Shown here one piece after another: positions 1 to 12,239 of a stretch of DNA of 64,000 nucleotides. The position numbers and the translations under genes were made by a program. This stretch comes from Ctena decussata (Eukaryota; Mollusca; Bivalvia; Lucinida; Lucinidae), in contig OZ022498.1 in the NCBI GenBank assembly GCA_963989385.1, forward strand, positions 101,665,298-101,729,297. The letters are read 5' to 3'. The stretch's first letter is position 1. Each line of letters starts with the position of its first letter. The notes below the pieces were generated by a model, which made no database searches, was not told the DNA's origin, and worked only from the letters and a program-made list of their open reading frames with translations.

Positions 1-664
1 TAGGCGCAAAAGATACTGTTATTCTCCCTCAACGCAGCCAGACTGGATATAAAGAGGAGAAAAGTTCCAATGTTGTTCGCCACTATAGTAGAAATGTTTC
101 TAGAGACATTCTAGAACAGATTTATGAGAAATATTACACAGATTATTATCTATTCGGATTTGCTAGGCCATTCTAAGGTGCCTGGAAACACTTTCATGGA
201 ATACAAGTTTGTGTTTAAGAAATAGATCAGCCCAAGCAGTGAATTGTTGAGCTTCTAATTGCCCCATTAATCGATATTTACTCGATCATCGATTAATCGA
301 TGTTGACTTGATTATCGAGCAATCAATGTTTACTCGACCATCGATCGTTGTCATAAACCGATGCTTGATCACAAAATTTCACCTGAGTCCAGCCACTAGA
401 TGCAACATTACCAGTTTCATTTGTGCCCCAGTTCTCAATGGGGTCTAACTCTAAAAGGAAAAAAAGGAAATAATTTGCTTATTGAAGAGTAAATTCTTAA
501 AAGGGGCCAATTCTTTCACTACAGAGTAGATCTCCTATTTCAAGGGCTACGTCGTCCAGGAAAGCAAACAGCAAGTCACAAAATTTGTTCCCCTTTATAA
601 AAATTGCGGAAAAACTTGGAGGTGTATCTCTATACCTTCAGTGAATGGGATACACGGGATCATA

Positions 665-899
665 TGAGCCGCAGCACGACAAAACCAACGTAGTGGCATT
701 TGCGCCTAGTGCAGAATCAGATCAGCCTGGGTCTGCCCAGTCTGACCAGAGTCTTCGCTTTGCGATTTAAAAGGGTAGCTAGGGATCTAAGGTAGCTTCA
801 TGCGGACAGCGAAAACTCTGATCAGACTGGCCGGATGCCCAAGCTGAGTCTTCGCTGGGCGTACATGCGACTGTATTGGTCTTCCCGTGTCGCGGCTCA
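665..899. mobile_element. Foldback element FB1, copy 1
   Basis: A palindromic element of about 235 bp, present seven times in the window. Ends TGAGCCGCGACACGACAAAA / inverse ...GTCGTGTCGCGGCTCA. Subterminal TGCGCCCAGCGCAGACTCAG and inverse; inner CATCCGCCCAGTCTGATCAG pairs with CTGATCAGACTGGGCGGATG. A transcript would fold into one long hairpin. No coding capacity. Flanks here are TA on both sides. Confidence 0.75.
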
Positions 900-1072
900 T
901 ATGACTGCAAGCTTATTACTAGACTTCCATAATTGTAATCCAGCTGTAAACAAATAAAGCGCCCTTATTATTCACATTAGCGTAAAACATGCTTGAAAAT
1001 TATACGGATCACTTTGAAATGACCTAATTTTTATGATCCTCCTCATTGTATCGTTTTTTTTTTTCTTTTTAT

Positions 1073-1940
1073 TTAAGAAATAGATCAGCTCTAGCAGTGA
1101 ATTGTTGAGTAATAATTCACTGTTTGGAGGTCAGCTGTAAAGTAGATCATATCACGAGCGCGGAGCGCGACTGATATATCTACTTACAACTGACCGATAA
1201 ACAATGATTTATTACTCAACAATACAATGCTAGAGTTGAACTATTTCGATTCCAACACTCAAAAACGCTGATAAAGTATTCTTTTTATTCAAACTCTCCC
1301 AACCTTCCTGCCAGCGCGTTCATGCTCCCGCTAATATTTTTCACTGTAACTATGGTAAACTTACGTTTTATGGCGATTTTAGAAAGAAAAAGAGACGTTA
1401 CACCGTCTACCGTCACAAAATTACGTCATTCGGAACTCCTCGGCCAATTCCATGAATCAGACCTCGGGCGTATGTAAGGCGGAGCAATATGCAGCAAAAT
1501 CCAACATTTTGTTGTTCGGCCGAAAGTATACGCCGAAGCCGTAGATCTCTAAGTCTACGAATGAATTAATTCTCGACCTGCGACCCTTTTCAGCTGTTGC
1601 ACGGACATTCATTTAATACTTTGCTGTTGTTAAAACAAAATAGTCAATTATTAATGACGAGACATTTGCTTCTTCTCATTTTATTATTTACTCGGTGCGA
1701 CAGTGCGGCCATCTTATAGCGTTGTTCCTAACAACAGTCGTGTGACGTAAGTAGTCCCACGTCATACATCCGAGGTTGATTCACGGAATTGGCCGAGCGG
1801 TGTTCCGATTGAAAATTACGTCAGTAATGCCAGTGGCGTCGGCAATTAGACTCACGCGCTCCGAGCGAGTGAATTGTTGCAGAATAAAACACGAAACTTT
1901 CCATTGCTTCTATAGGCGCACTGTGTTAGAATATATTTTA
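1073..1940 (+). mobile_element. Interspersed element R1, copy 1 (with nested MITE)
   Basis: Related to 25243-25730 (opposite strand) and 63305-63705. One end is a hyphenated palindrome (1087-1245, arms around AGTAATAATTCACTGTTTG); the other ends TTCTATAGGCGCACTGTGTT. Compared with copy 2 it has one extra block of about 390 bp, the MITE at 1430-1808. A short piece of the same terminus is at 212-253. Confidence 0.6.
1430..1808. mobile_element. MITE nested in R1
   Basis: Starts TCGGAACTCCTCGGCCAATT and ends with its imperfect inverse (AATTGGCCGAGCGGTGTTCC then GA), giving terminal inverted repeats of about 37 bp that also share TGAATCA and CCTCGG. Flanked by AAAATTACGTCA at 1417-1428 and 1812-1823; the other R1 copy has this site once. 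Confidence 0.65.
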
Positions 1941-1984
1941 TGATCAACAAGCAGATCTGTTATTTTGTGTAATCTGTCGTTATA

Positions 1985-2783
1985 CGAGGGGCAATCCAGA
2001 AGCAGGTATTGAACGTCACAACGTCCAAATATTGACGTTACTTCTCCACGTAGTCACCATGAGTTGCAACGCATTCCCGTGGCGGTCAATCCACTGATTA
2101 AACATGACCGTGTACCATTCCTCGTCGAATGTGGAAACAACCCGTTGAATGGCGAGAGCCAATTCACGAAAGTCCTGGAATCTGTACCTTTCAGTGCCGA
2201 TTTCACTATGGGAAAGACTTTGAAGTCCATCGGCGCTAAGTCCGGTGAATAAGGTGGATGTTCAATTGTATCTAACCCCAAAATGTGCGATTCCTGGATA
2301 TGGAGTGTTTCGTCGGTGTCTCTTGAAGTAATTTATATGTTTCGGTTGGTGAATATCCCTGTTCGACACAAAACTTAATAACTGCGCGCGTTTCGATACT
2401 TTCACTTGACGTCATGTCTGACATTTACTTCTGCAGTAAACTGGTCCGTTTTGTTTAAATGAAAGCGGTAGTGACGTTGAAAATTTTACTGTTAAATGAT
2501 ATGACGTCAATTTTGATGTGTACGACGTCGCGGTAAAATCGACGCGTTAGAAAGGGTAAAAAATACGTATTGAAGATCAAGAATGCTAACTAATTGAACA
2601 CCTGCCCCGCTTAACCGTACATTGGTTGCTATGGAAACACTAAATATACCGACGTGATTGAACGATACCGCTGATTTTTTTTATATCATGTTACATAGAT
2701 TTATTACTTGTATTATGCCAAATTGAAAACAAACACATATTCAATTTAGAGCACCAGTACCGCAAATTCTGGATTGCCCCTCG
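1985..2783 (-). mobile_element. Mariner-like element, internally deleted
   Basis: Inverted ends CGAGGGGCAATCCAGAA / TTCTGGATTGCCCCTCG, flanked by TA. Minus strand encodes the transposase N-terminal helix-turn-helix (SIETRAVIKFCVEQGYSPTE, about 2410-2290) and the C-terminal catalytic end (EHPPYSPDLAPMDFKVFP, with the last Asp of the DD(34-37)D triad, about 2260-2200) with the middle missing. At about 800 bp it is well short of the usual 1.3 kb and non-autonomous. Confidence 0.7.
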
Positions 2784-2789
2784 TATTTA

Positions 2790-4810
2790 GTGCCTTTTAA
2801 ATGACACATATCTTGTTTGCATATCAGGCGACATATTGTTGTCAGAAGACTTGGTAGAACCTGTTCGAAAACGTCTTGCAATACTATAGCAGTATTATGG
2901 CTAGAAAGTAAGACAATATTCGTAGCAAGAAAATAAGTTTTCACTCTGTTTTACAGCTACAAACACAGCAATACTACAGCTATACTTCAGCCGTAATTTT
3001 GGGTTTAGCAAGAATTTATTCTGGCCAAAATGCTGGTAATATTCTGAGCACTAATTCTGCCTGTATTCTTGCCAATATTATGGCCATACTCTTGGCATGA
3101 TTCTTTGCGATAACATAGATTTTCTTGTTAAAATAACAGCCAGAAAATACTTTCATTTTCTTGTCATATAGGTGTTCACACAAAGACCTTGACATTCAGT
3201 TTCAAATTTTCAACACACTACTTTTTGTAGCATAGAGAAAAATAAATGTAAACAAAAACATGGTGTGATAAGAATGAAACATGCGTATTTGGGGTATATC
3301 AATAACAAACATCCTAAATAAAGATGCTGTAGACCAGTCCTAACCATTGGTGTTACTGACAATTTGTTGTCAGCTGCAAACACGGAAATTTTAATGCCTA
3401 GGAAGGTGGGATGGGTAGTTTTAACATGAAATAATGTAACTATTGAATTTTATAAACTGAATTAGTTTTTAGTAAATATACAAAAAATAACACTAACCTG
3501 TATACTCTCATTTCCTCCAAAATGTTGCTTATTGTTTTCTTCAAATGATAGAGAAATTTACTTTTCAACCTGGAGCACATTTAAACCAGTCTTCAAATTT
3601 AAACTGCATGTGTAGTTACTATGTAACTCAAGTTTACCGCCAAAACCATTAAGCCAAATGAAGCTATGATTTATTGCTTTTCAACACTCCTTTCTGGCAA
3701 TTATTTCAGCAGTATTTTTTCTTTCATATTCTTGCAGTAGTTTTAGTCGTCTTTAGTGTGTATTTTATTGCAATAATATTAGTATTGCTGTTGTCTTGCT
3801 ATAAAACAAATTTTTTGCAAGATTTGTTGATGTTTGGCATTACTGCAGCTGTAATCATGCTATACTTTTCGTACGGGAAGTGATGCTCATAATAATGCGC
3901 AACCTTTACTTTTTTTACCACCGGCAGCACTCTGGGGCTTTAATGACGGCTCTTATTTAAAGCTTAATATTTTAAGCGCCAAAAAGCAGCCGAAAAATTT
4001 ACGTCTGCAAAATTAGGGGTGTTACCCACTAAAAAGCAACCTCTCTGAAATAGCTACTAACTTGAATTAAATCAAAATTATTAGACGCTGCCAATGCTAT
4101 CGCTCTTTCTTATTATGAAAGCAGTCACGATTGCTAATATACAATGCCCCGCACACTTGCACCTGCATTGAAGTCTATGAAAATATAATTTTGGAAAAAG
4201 ACTTTTGACACTTGGCTTTAAAAGGGATTTTGAGATACAAAATTGTACAATTATCAGTATACCTTGATCCAAAAAAAAAAAATGTCAGGGCGGTGACAAA
4301 TATGCGTTGCCAATATCTGTCAAATTCGATCAGTCCACCAGAAGATTCGGTAGAATAAGTTTTGCACGCTTGAACAAGTTCACTAGGCATAACGCATTGG
4401 TATTTTATCTGATGTCACTACATTAACTGTCATAAATGAGAGACTATCTATGTTAATACAAGCAATACAAGAAAGAACGTGCATTTCTTAAAATGATATT
4501 GAAATTTTGCGCGCAATGGCGTACCGTTTATGATGTAAATAATTCCAACGCCGGCGGGATTTGAACTCGAAGAGCCAGGTCTGCCAAGGCCCATTATGTA
4601 AATGTATACGTTCATATACTGTTAGAACATCAATATTGGTGAAACAAGGAGTTGGGGAATCAATGTCTGCCTAAATCACTATGTGGGCCCGATTAAAAAC
4701 ATCTGTGTTTATCGGATCTAGACGTCATTTGGTTTGCGACACACTCATTGTTGACCATTTAACAAGGTAAGCAAATGTATCGAAACTGTTTTGATTAACT
4801 ACTATGCATG
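2790..4810. other. No gene recognised
   Basis: AT-rich sequence with scattered GCAATATTAGTATTGC-like short repeats at 2960-3120 and 3700-3870. No splice-bounded open frame or known domain seen. Confidence 0.4.
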
Positions 4811-4814
4811 ACCA

Positions 4815-5515
4815 TTTTGAACATATAAAAGCTAAAGCTTGGACAAGGATAAACGTTATGCGGAAACTTAAATTCCATTTAGATAAAAAATCGCTTCAAA
4901 TTATATATTTTTCTTTCATCCGACCATTGCTCGAGTATGGCGATGTAGTCTGGAATAATTGTACGATATAAGAATCTAATGAACTTGAAAAAATACAATA
5001 TGAAGCCGCGCGTATAGTTACAGGTGCAACAAAGCTTGTTTCGATCAATTCTTTACTCCATGAAACTAAATGGGAACCTCTTGCCTCAAGAAGACGTAAA
5101 CACAAACTTATTTTATTTTATAAAAGGATAAATGAATTATATCCGGATTATTTGTGTTCGCTCATCCCCCCATCAGTCGGAAGCGTATCGTCATACAGTC
5201 TTCGTAATGCTGCTGATTTGCAAACTATTCATTCTAATACTACAGTATTTTAACTCCTTCTTGCCATCAGTAATACGCGAGTGGAAAAAATTATCTCCAG
5301 TTATTCGTAACTCAACTACTTTAACCTCATTTAAATATCAGTTGAATGTGAATGTAACGCAGCCGCCGTCTTTCTTTAACGTGGGCAACCGCCTCGGGCA
5401 GATTTATTATTGGAGGCTTCGAGCAAATTGCAGTTCCTTAAATAGTCACCTGTTTTCTGAACATATCGTTGACAGTCCGTTATGCGTTTGTGAGGCGAAT
5501 GAGGACACTTAACTT
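4815..5515 (+). mobile_element. LINE 3' part (CR1/Jockey-type RT C-terminus), degenerate
   Basis: Translation gives the thumb and C-terminal region of a non-LTR retrotransposon: AWTRINVMRKLKFHLDKKSL, FIRPLLEYGDVVWNN, IQYEAARIVTGATKLVSINS, LASRRRKHKLILFYKRINEL, then after frame changes SVIREWKKLSPVIRNSTTLT and a final Cys-rich SSLNSHLFSEHIVDSPLCVC. A stop (TAA) at about 4969 and frameshifts near 5160 and 5245 break it. 5' RT core absent. Confidence 0.65.
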
Positions 5516-7420
5516 TACTTTTTGTTTGTACTCGATATCTTGATTTAAAGGTATACTACCTCGTATTTTATTATGAATTAACCACAAAAGAATTAAACGC
5601 CTTAGTTGTATGCAACACAATTGAGAATTGTGCAAAAAATCTTCCAAAAAGTCTTTGGTACGGAGGCAGAGACGATATATCATTGCGAACCCTTCTTGAA
5701 TATTCATGAATATTTTTTCGTCATAAACTGATTGACTCCCACATGGGAATAAAAATGCGTTTCTGCAAGCACGCTTTGCATTTTATGAATAGTGGAGTAA
5801 ATAACCTTACAATAGCATTAATCTCTAATCCGTGCACGTGATACCTTTTCAGCCAATAACTGTCCGCTGTTGATTAAAGAAAGGGCTTAAAACTATTCAT
5901 GATATAACTTTTCCCTGATTAACCATGATTACTGGGCGTATCCAGTATTCGTTTTTGGCGGGAATGACGACCCGCTATTCCCGCGTTTTTATATATTTTC
6001 TTAAATTCTCCTACTTCCAGTGACCGGCACAAATTATAAATTTGGTAGATAAAAGTACTTTTACTATAAATCATTTTGTGTCTTTGATACGATTTTTCGT
6101 GAGAAATTTGAAATTTGATAGAAACATATCAGGGCGTATATCTTTAAGACGGGAATTGATTAATGGTGTGTCTGAAATGTGTGAACCAACGCTTAACTCT
6201 TTCACTACTGTCGCAGTAGTGTTTTATTGTTCCACTCTGTCTTTTCTCTGTCCTCTTCCTACCCTTTCTCCCTATGGTGTTGGTGTTTCCTATTACCCAT
6301 CGGGTAATAGCAGTACTGCTAAAACCGGTGTAAGAGTAACCGTTCTTTACAGATTGTCATGTTTTGCAAACAACTTTTAGAATACACCAATTGAACCGTG
6401 TTTTACTGCAATTTTGAAGTATGTATGTTGTTAGATTGGGTGTGGTTGGTCAATTCTAACCCGTGCCTTGCATGCTAACTTTGCACGTCACTTTGAGCGC
6501 GAAATTACCACTCCGAGCGCAGTTTGCCAGTGTTCTTCGAAGAGTGAGGATGTCATCTCCTCTCTATCTCTGTAAACCTTCTTAGTTCTTTCACAGAACT
6601 TTAGGAATATTTATTTAAACCAGGTATGTGAATAATTACATTTCGTTCTTTCAGAATTTTAACCTGGTATTTATTAGAATTATTTTCTAGAATTTGTCTT
6701 TGTGGAATAACTTGAAGTCTCAATGCAGAGTACTTTGCATTACTCTAGCAAATTAAGTTGAATGCCTGAGACTTCATTATTCTTACATTACATTATTCTC
6801 ATATTAATATAGACGTGCAGGTTTCACTAAGAATTGATATGCTAGGCGTGAGAGAGGAAATTGGAATTTGGTAGTCTAGTAGGTTAATGGCTTATGTGAG
6901 CCAGGGTAAAAGGTTTGAACCCTGTTTGAGGCATAATATTCCAGTTTATGTTGTATCGGTCTGTGCATTTAGTTTCAGTGGTTTTATTTTGCCCATGAAC
7001 CGATATTTTTCAGTAGAGTTGGTGTATTTATTCCATTGGCCTGGGTGTGATTCATATATAAAGTTTGTAAATAGTTTTAAGTGCATAAATACAATAAGTT
7101 GTGGGGTTTTCGGCCCAGAATTTATTAAGTTGACACATAAACAGTTTCATTACTGAAACGTTTCATTAAATGTTGTTTTGTATTGGTAATGTGGTGCAGT
7201 TTGTAGTGTCTGTATTGTAATATTGTTTTGTTGTAGGATACCCTTTTTACTGTCTACATAAATATCATCAACATTCAACTACTATCTTCCTTGTCTGTTG
7301 ACAACCAATAAGAGTCTTGTGCGACACTACCAAAAAGCAGACGACAAAATTTACGTCTGGAAAAAATTAAAAAAATGCCTTGTCCAAGACTTTTTATATT
7401 GAGAATTCAAAGACTAGAGG
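5516..7420. other. No gene recognised
   Basis: Open frames here are short, compositionally ordinary and unsupported by domains. A faint tRNA-like B box (GGTTTGAACCC at 6913) may mark an old SINE. Confidence 0.4.
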
Positions 7421-7487
7421 GCAAACAGTGTAGATCTAAATGAGGCGGCTCATTATGAGCCGCCTCATCAGGATCTACGCTGTTTGC
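7421..7487. repeat. Near-perfect hairpin, core shared with MITE M3
   Basis: GCAAACAGTGTAGATC ... GATCTACGCTGTTTGC around GAGGCGGCTCATTATGAGCC. Probably the centre of another foldback element; clear termini not found. Confidence 0.6.
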
Positions 7488-8159
7488 AAATTTTGCTAAT
7501 TGCGTCACTGGGGCTTAAAGAGTTAATGTACTCGTATCCGAGTAGATCTCGTCAGCTAGTAGTTCTCGTCATTCTGCTTAAAACGAGTTGTTCGCGTATT
7601 TTTTCTTCACTTCAACTGCCTTAATCCTAAGTTAATGATACATTTGGTCAAACTAGTGCAAAAACTCAACAAGAAATCGAGCTGTGTATATCTAAATGCC
7701 GTGTTTTTCTCTTTTGGATTCGCAAAGTCGCGTGATTACGTCAGGGGCATTCACGTGAGCACGTTCAAACCACGTGCTGACCTCTGTTAACTGGGTCAGG
7801 TTTTCCAATATTGTGTCTACTTTGCAAACAAATTCCGAATGTAAGTCATTATTGCAGGAAAAACACAAAAATATTAAAATAGCAAACCTGACTCAGTCAT
7901 TATTTATCGTTTTCAGCAGCCTCGAGAACATGACAAACTCTTCTTCTCAGTTTTGTGTTTGTTTTAGTCTGCTGTGACCTCATTAAAGAAATTGAGCGCA
8001 TTCGGCATACGAACGGACTTTGTTACATGGATAAGATGTCAAAAATCATTATATAGGAACAACAGCAAAATGGGTTACATATTTATTTTAAAATTGAGCT
8101 CAAAAGCAACATGACGAGAACTGCTTCTGGACGTGACGTTGTCTGTGCGTGATAGCATA

Positions 8160-9880
8160 TGGGTGAATATTTAACTACGGGACTTTTTGACCAAAATTTA
8201 CCTTTAGAATAAACATATTCCTTTCCAATTTTTTTACGTGAAATATGAAATTTTGACGCTAGAAGCATATTATTTTTAAATAAAGACAATTTCTGACAAA
8301 AACTGTGGTTTCCATGGCAACCGGAAATGCCTCGTAACGGTAATTTGTCCATACCATTACAGGGTGTTCAATGCCAAAATCGTTGGTTTTCTTCATTCAG
8401 CTTGTATTTACACTGAATAAATATATATTCACTTTGCAGTGAACTTCTAATACTTATTGAATATGGAACTAGATACTCCTGACTTAATGTTTCTGTCGAC
8501 AAAAACTATGAACGGTACGGACATATGTAAATTGGTAAAATTTAGACAAAAAAGTTTTCTGTCAGTAATGAAAAAGATGTCTATAAAGTTGCAGTTGCTG
8601 TGGGCAATATGCTGTTACGCATACTTCTGTTTAGTCATGAAAGAAAACCTAATAGAAAAGATTTTTACTTGAAATCATCCATTTTTAGTTCCATTTGTAA
8701 CGGAATGGACAGTGGTAACGGTACAAGACAGCCGTAACGGTAATACTTTCGAATACTTTCAAGATGGCATTTTGGCATGTAAAACGTGTATGCTTCAAAC
8801 AATTCTAAACTATTTCAAAGAATAGAGATTTCAAAACATTTTATTCATTCTTATAAGAAAAGATTGAGCTAATAACATTAGAGGAACACATGGAGAACTT
8901 GGCAGGTCCCACTAAATTGATATTTAATAAGTAAATACTGATAATATACATGTTATAATGTCATAATTTTGGCGTTTTATGTCAAGTAACCTCTAAGCAA
9001 TCAGTTGAAAACGAAAACTGCAACAAAGGGTTACTAGAAAATACAAAGTCAGGCAAATAAACTTTAAAATGTCTGCACCGTTACACATTAAAGTAACGGT
9101 GTGGACGTGAAAAATAACGGTAATGATGGTAACGGTATAGACATTTTAGTGTTTTTCAAGTAAATCACGCACATTTCCCAACAGACATGGTGGTGTTCAT
9201 AGTAAACAAACTTGAGTTTTTGCCATACTACTTCAGGTCACCCAGTTTAAATATGAATATCATGAAAATTATCATAAGAACTAAAATGAACTGTATGGAC
9301 ATACAATAAATGTATCAAGCAAAGTATTTCATTCCTGTTATATTTTTCAGGAGATTGTTATATTGTGTCGCTGTATTTCCACCAATAAACTGAATAATGA
9401 AGTAATATAAGTGTAGTGGATGCTAAACCATGTCCAATTCATATGTAGGGGCTTTAAAAAAAGGTCTAGATGAGGACGTAACGGTATGGACATAACATCT
9501 ACGGACAGACATTTAACTTGGATTTTATAAGTGTTCAAAATATCAATTATGCTCAAAAAGAACGTAAACGGACAAAAAGATGAAGTATTTTTATTACCTG
9601 TTTAAAAGAATCTTTTTTGAAGAATGGGTTCATGAAAAAAATTAAATCCAATTTTGAATTTTGAAATTCGGACATTTACCGTTACATTGAGTTGTATAGG
9701 ATACACTTTCTAGACACTTAAGTTTTTCCAGACTATTACTATCCAGCGTAACTGAAAATTTTAGTATAATGAGAAAAATACTATATTTATGAAATAATAT
9801 AAAAATCAGAAGTTTGTTACTAAATATTACTGAAAAAATACTACCGGACACGAAAAGTCCCGTAGTTAAATATTCACCCA
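8160..9880. mobile_element. Candidate non-autonomous element with TAACGGTA repeats
   Basis: A 30-bp inverted repeat (TGGGTGAATATTTAACTACG ... at 8160 and its inverse at 9851-9880, one difference) is flanked by TA on both sides. Between the ends a motif close to TAACGGTATGGACA recurs at about 8336, 8513, 8699, 8722, 9094, 9115, 9130, 9478 and, reversed, near 9668. No transposase frame found. Confidence 0.45.
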
Positions 9881-10861
9881 TATCAAATAATGATCACTCC
9901 CTGAGGTTCGTTTCTATAAATAAATTCATGACGTGTGTGTCGAAACCAGAGTTATTAGGTACACAATACATAACTACCGCAAACTGAAAGAAAACCTGTT
10001 TGTTTGGGAGAAAACAGGAAATTGTTAGAAAAAAATGACGAGAACTACTCGGATACGAGTACTGTTGTATGGGAACAGTCAACTGTCGTACAAACAAAAC
10101 AAGCAAATATTTCTAACTGTTCAAAATTATATTGTAAAAATCTAAGCGATTTCAGTTTCAGTAAGTAGATAAATCACATTTAACTTATTGACGAAACACG
10201 TAAACTTTCATCGTCTTCTAAAAGAGGTTTAGTTTCTCCTGTTTAACTTCTGCCTATCTAAGAATCTTATTTATACTTTTAACCATCAACGCTTAGGTAA
10301 CGTAGTATAATCAACCACTATGTATAAAATCTAATATAAGGGACTTTGGCGAAAAAAATGAAGCTCAACAATTTGCATTCCTAATAGCAATCCGTGTCTT
10401 ACATTATTGTAATAGTCAAAACGCTTACCACCGTCCACTTCCCGTGGAGAATTTTGTACTAAAAAGTATGCAATGGCCTTTTTTTATACGATTATTAACA
10501 GTACTTCTTTCCAGTCAAATCACTTATACAGTAATTATATTATGTTGGCATCTTGGGATACAAATTTAGATAAGTCTGTTTACTTTTTTTCCGAATCCCA
10601 TTTGCATATTACTTTTTGTTTGTAATAGTACAATTGCTGTTTGTATGTAAATTATGCGAAAAAAATATTGTTTAAACTACTATGCTTTCCTATCAGCCTG
10701 TGAATTTTTACTCAGTCAAACGTTCTTAGATTGTTCCCAGCATCAATTTACCTAAAATTATTTGAATTTGTGAACTTTGACTCCACTGAATTTAAGGTTC
10801 GATCAGCCTTATTAAAGACCTGCAGGCAAAAGGAAAAGTAAGAACCAAATAAATCTCTCTA

Positions 10862-11250
10862 CACTGTAAAAATGTGTTTAGCATGTTTAGAATCAATGCA
10901 AAAAATGCAGTCCGATTTTTTATGTGTTTAAATCGTAAAAGGTTCAATTTGCAACATGTTTATGTTTATGTTTAGAAATTAAACATGTACAAAACTGGTT
11001 ATATCTACCTTTTATTTTGAAAATTTCCTCTGTCAACATTTTCGTCTCTTTTTTTTTTCGTTCTTCAACGGGAAAAAGAGAGAAAGGATTCATTCGAAAC
11101 GCGTAACAGAATAAAACGTGTTTAGCAAACTTTGTCCGGGAAAATAATAGAAAAGGCATACATGTTTAGCTATATGACATATTCCTAAACATGTTTACAC
11201 CTAAACATGTAACCACTTATGTTTAATAGCTAAGCGCGATTTTTACAGTG
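10862..11250. mobile_element. MITE with TA target duplication
   Basis: Inverted ends CACTGTAAAAAT / ATTTTTACAGTG, each flanked by TA, as in Tc1/mariner-type elements. The inside repeats AACATGTTTA and TGTTTA motifs in both orientations. No transposase. Confidence 0.65.
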
Positions 11251-11729
11251 TAGGTAACATAGAAATATAATTTTGGAAGATTTTGAAAGGAGCAGATATG
11301 ATAATGCAATTATATAACTAATGGAATAGTTCCAAATAAGAAAGGAAAACTGGGTCACTTTAATATTCACTTTAGGCGTAACAATGACTGTTACAAGTAT
11401 ACCATCAGCAATCAAAAATACGTTCTTATTTTCAGGAAAAGCATCTTTGAGTTTCATTGTGCAGTTTGATACTCAAAACAATGAACGGACGTATTGAAGA
11501 ATCTTTAAGCTAACCTTGCTTATTGTTATAATAAGCAGGTACTTTGATACCAGAGACAAATATATCATTATGATCATAAAATTGTATAATATTGTAATAT
11601 GTACCAGCCACGTTTCAGTAAGAATTCGTCTGACTATGATACATAACAAAGACGGACGTCCCGCTCTTTGATATCATTATTGAAGAGAAAATAATCGCAG
11701 AGCAACCATTTTAACTCGGGTATATGAAG

Positions 11730-11945
11730 GATTAAAATTATGAACGTTTGGACAAGGGTATTCTAAACACAAACTATGAAGACACACAAGAGACAATTGA
11801 AATCTACAAGCTAGTGCACAGAAAAAAAGACGAGCCCACTACCCATCGAAGTGATCCAGGCGAATCGTATCCGTACATTGAAGGATCTGCATTGGCACCC
11901 AAAGGAAATTCATACGATTTCTACGAGACATACTCGCTAAGGTAA
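11730..11945 (+). pseudogene. Tyr-rich receptor-tail-like fragment, probably broken
   Basis: An open frame from 11736 to TAA at 11943 encodes about 69 residues beginning NYERLDKGILNTNYEDTQ and ending SYDFYETYSLR. It has nine tyrosines, including YERL and IEIYKLV, and reads like the cytoplasmic end of a receptor. An in-frame TAA at 11733 directly precedes it, after a possible weak acceptor (TATATGAAG|GAT). One base change in that codon would explain a dead exon. No TM exon was found upstream. It could instead be a chance frame; the Tyr-rich, non-repetitive composition argues against that. Confidence 0.35.
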
Positions 11946-12059
11946 TATGTGCTGCAGAAGAAGCTTATAATTTCAGGTACTACTCAAAGCGAAAATAAGC
12001 TATAGAAAAAATACATCTTGCATATTAGTAATATTTGATACATCTAATATGATCAGGCC

Positions 12060-12223
12060 TTAGGGTAAAGTTGGGTAAATTCCGACAGTGATGTTGTTTC
12101 CTTTATATGTAATTAGTAGTGGACAAACAGTGAAAATCCTGATGAGACTGCTCATTATGAGCCGCTCATCTGGATTTTCAGTGTTTGTAATGGTATGTCC
12201 GAATTTACCCGACTCTACCCTAA
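12060..12223. mobile_element. MITE M3, copy 1
   Basis: Inverted ends TTAGGGTAAAGTTGGGTAAA / AATTTACCCGACTCTACCCTAA. The centre is a hairpin CAAACAGTGAAAATC ... GATTTTCAGTGTTTG around GCTCATTATGAGC. Confidence 0.7.
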
Positions 12224-12239
12224 CTGAAGTCGTATCCAG

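Noticed and set aside
3674..3883. Small hydrophobic frame resembling a membrane protein
   Set aside because: Composed of AT-rich repeat-like sequence (GCAATATTAGTATTGC); hydrophobicity is expected from T-rich codons.
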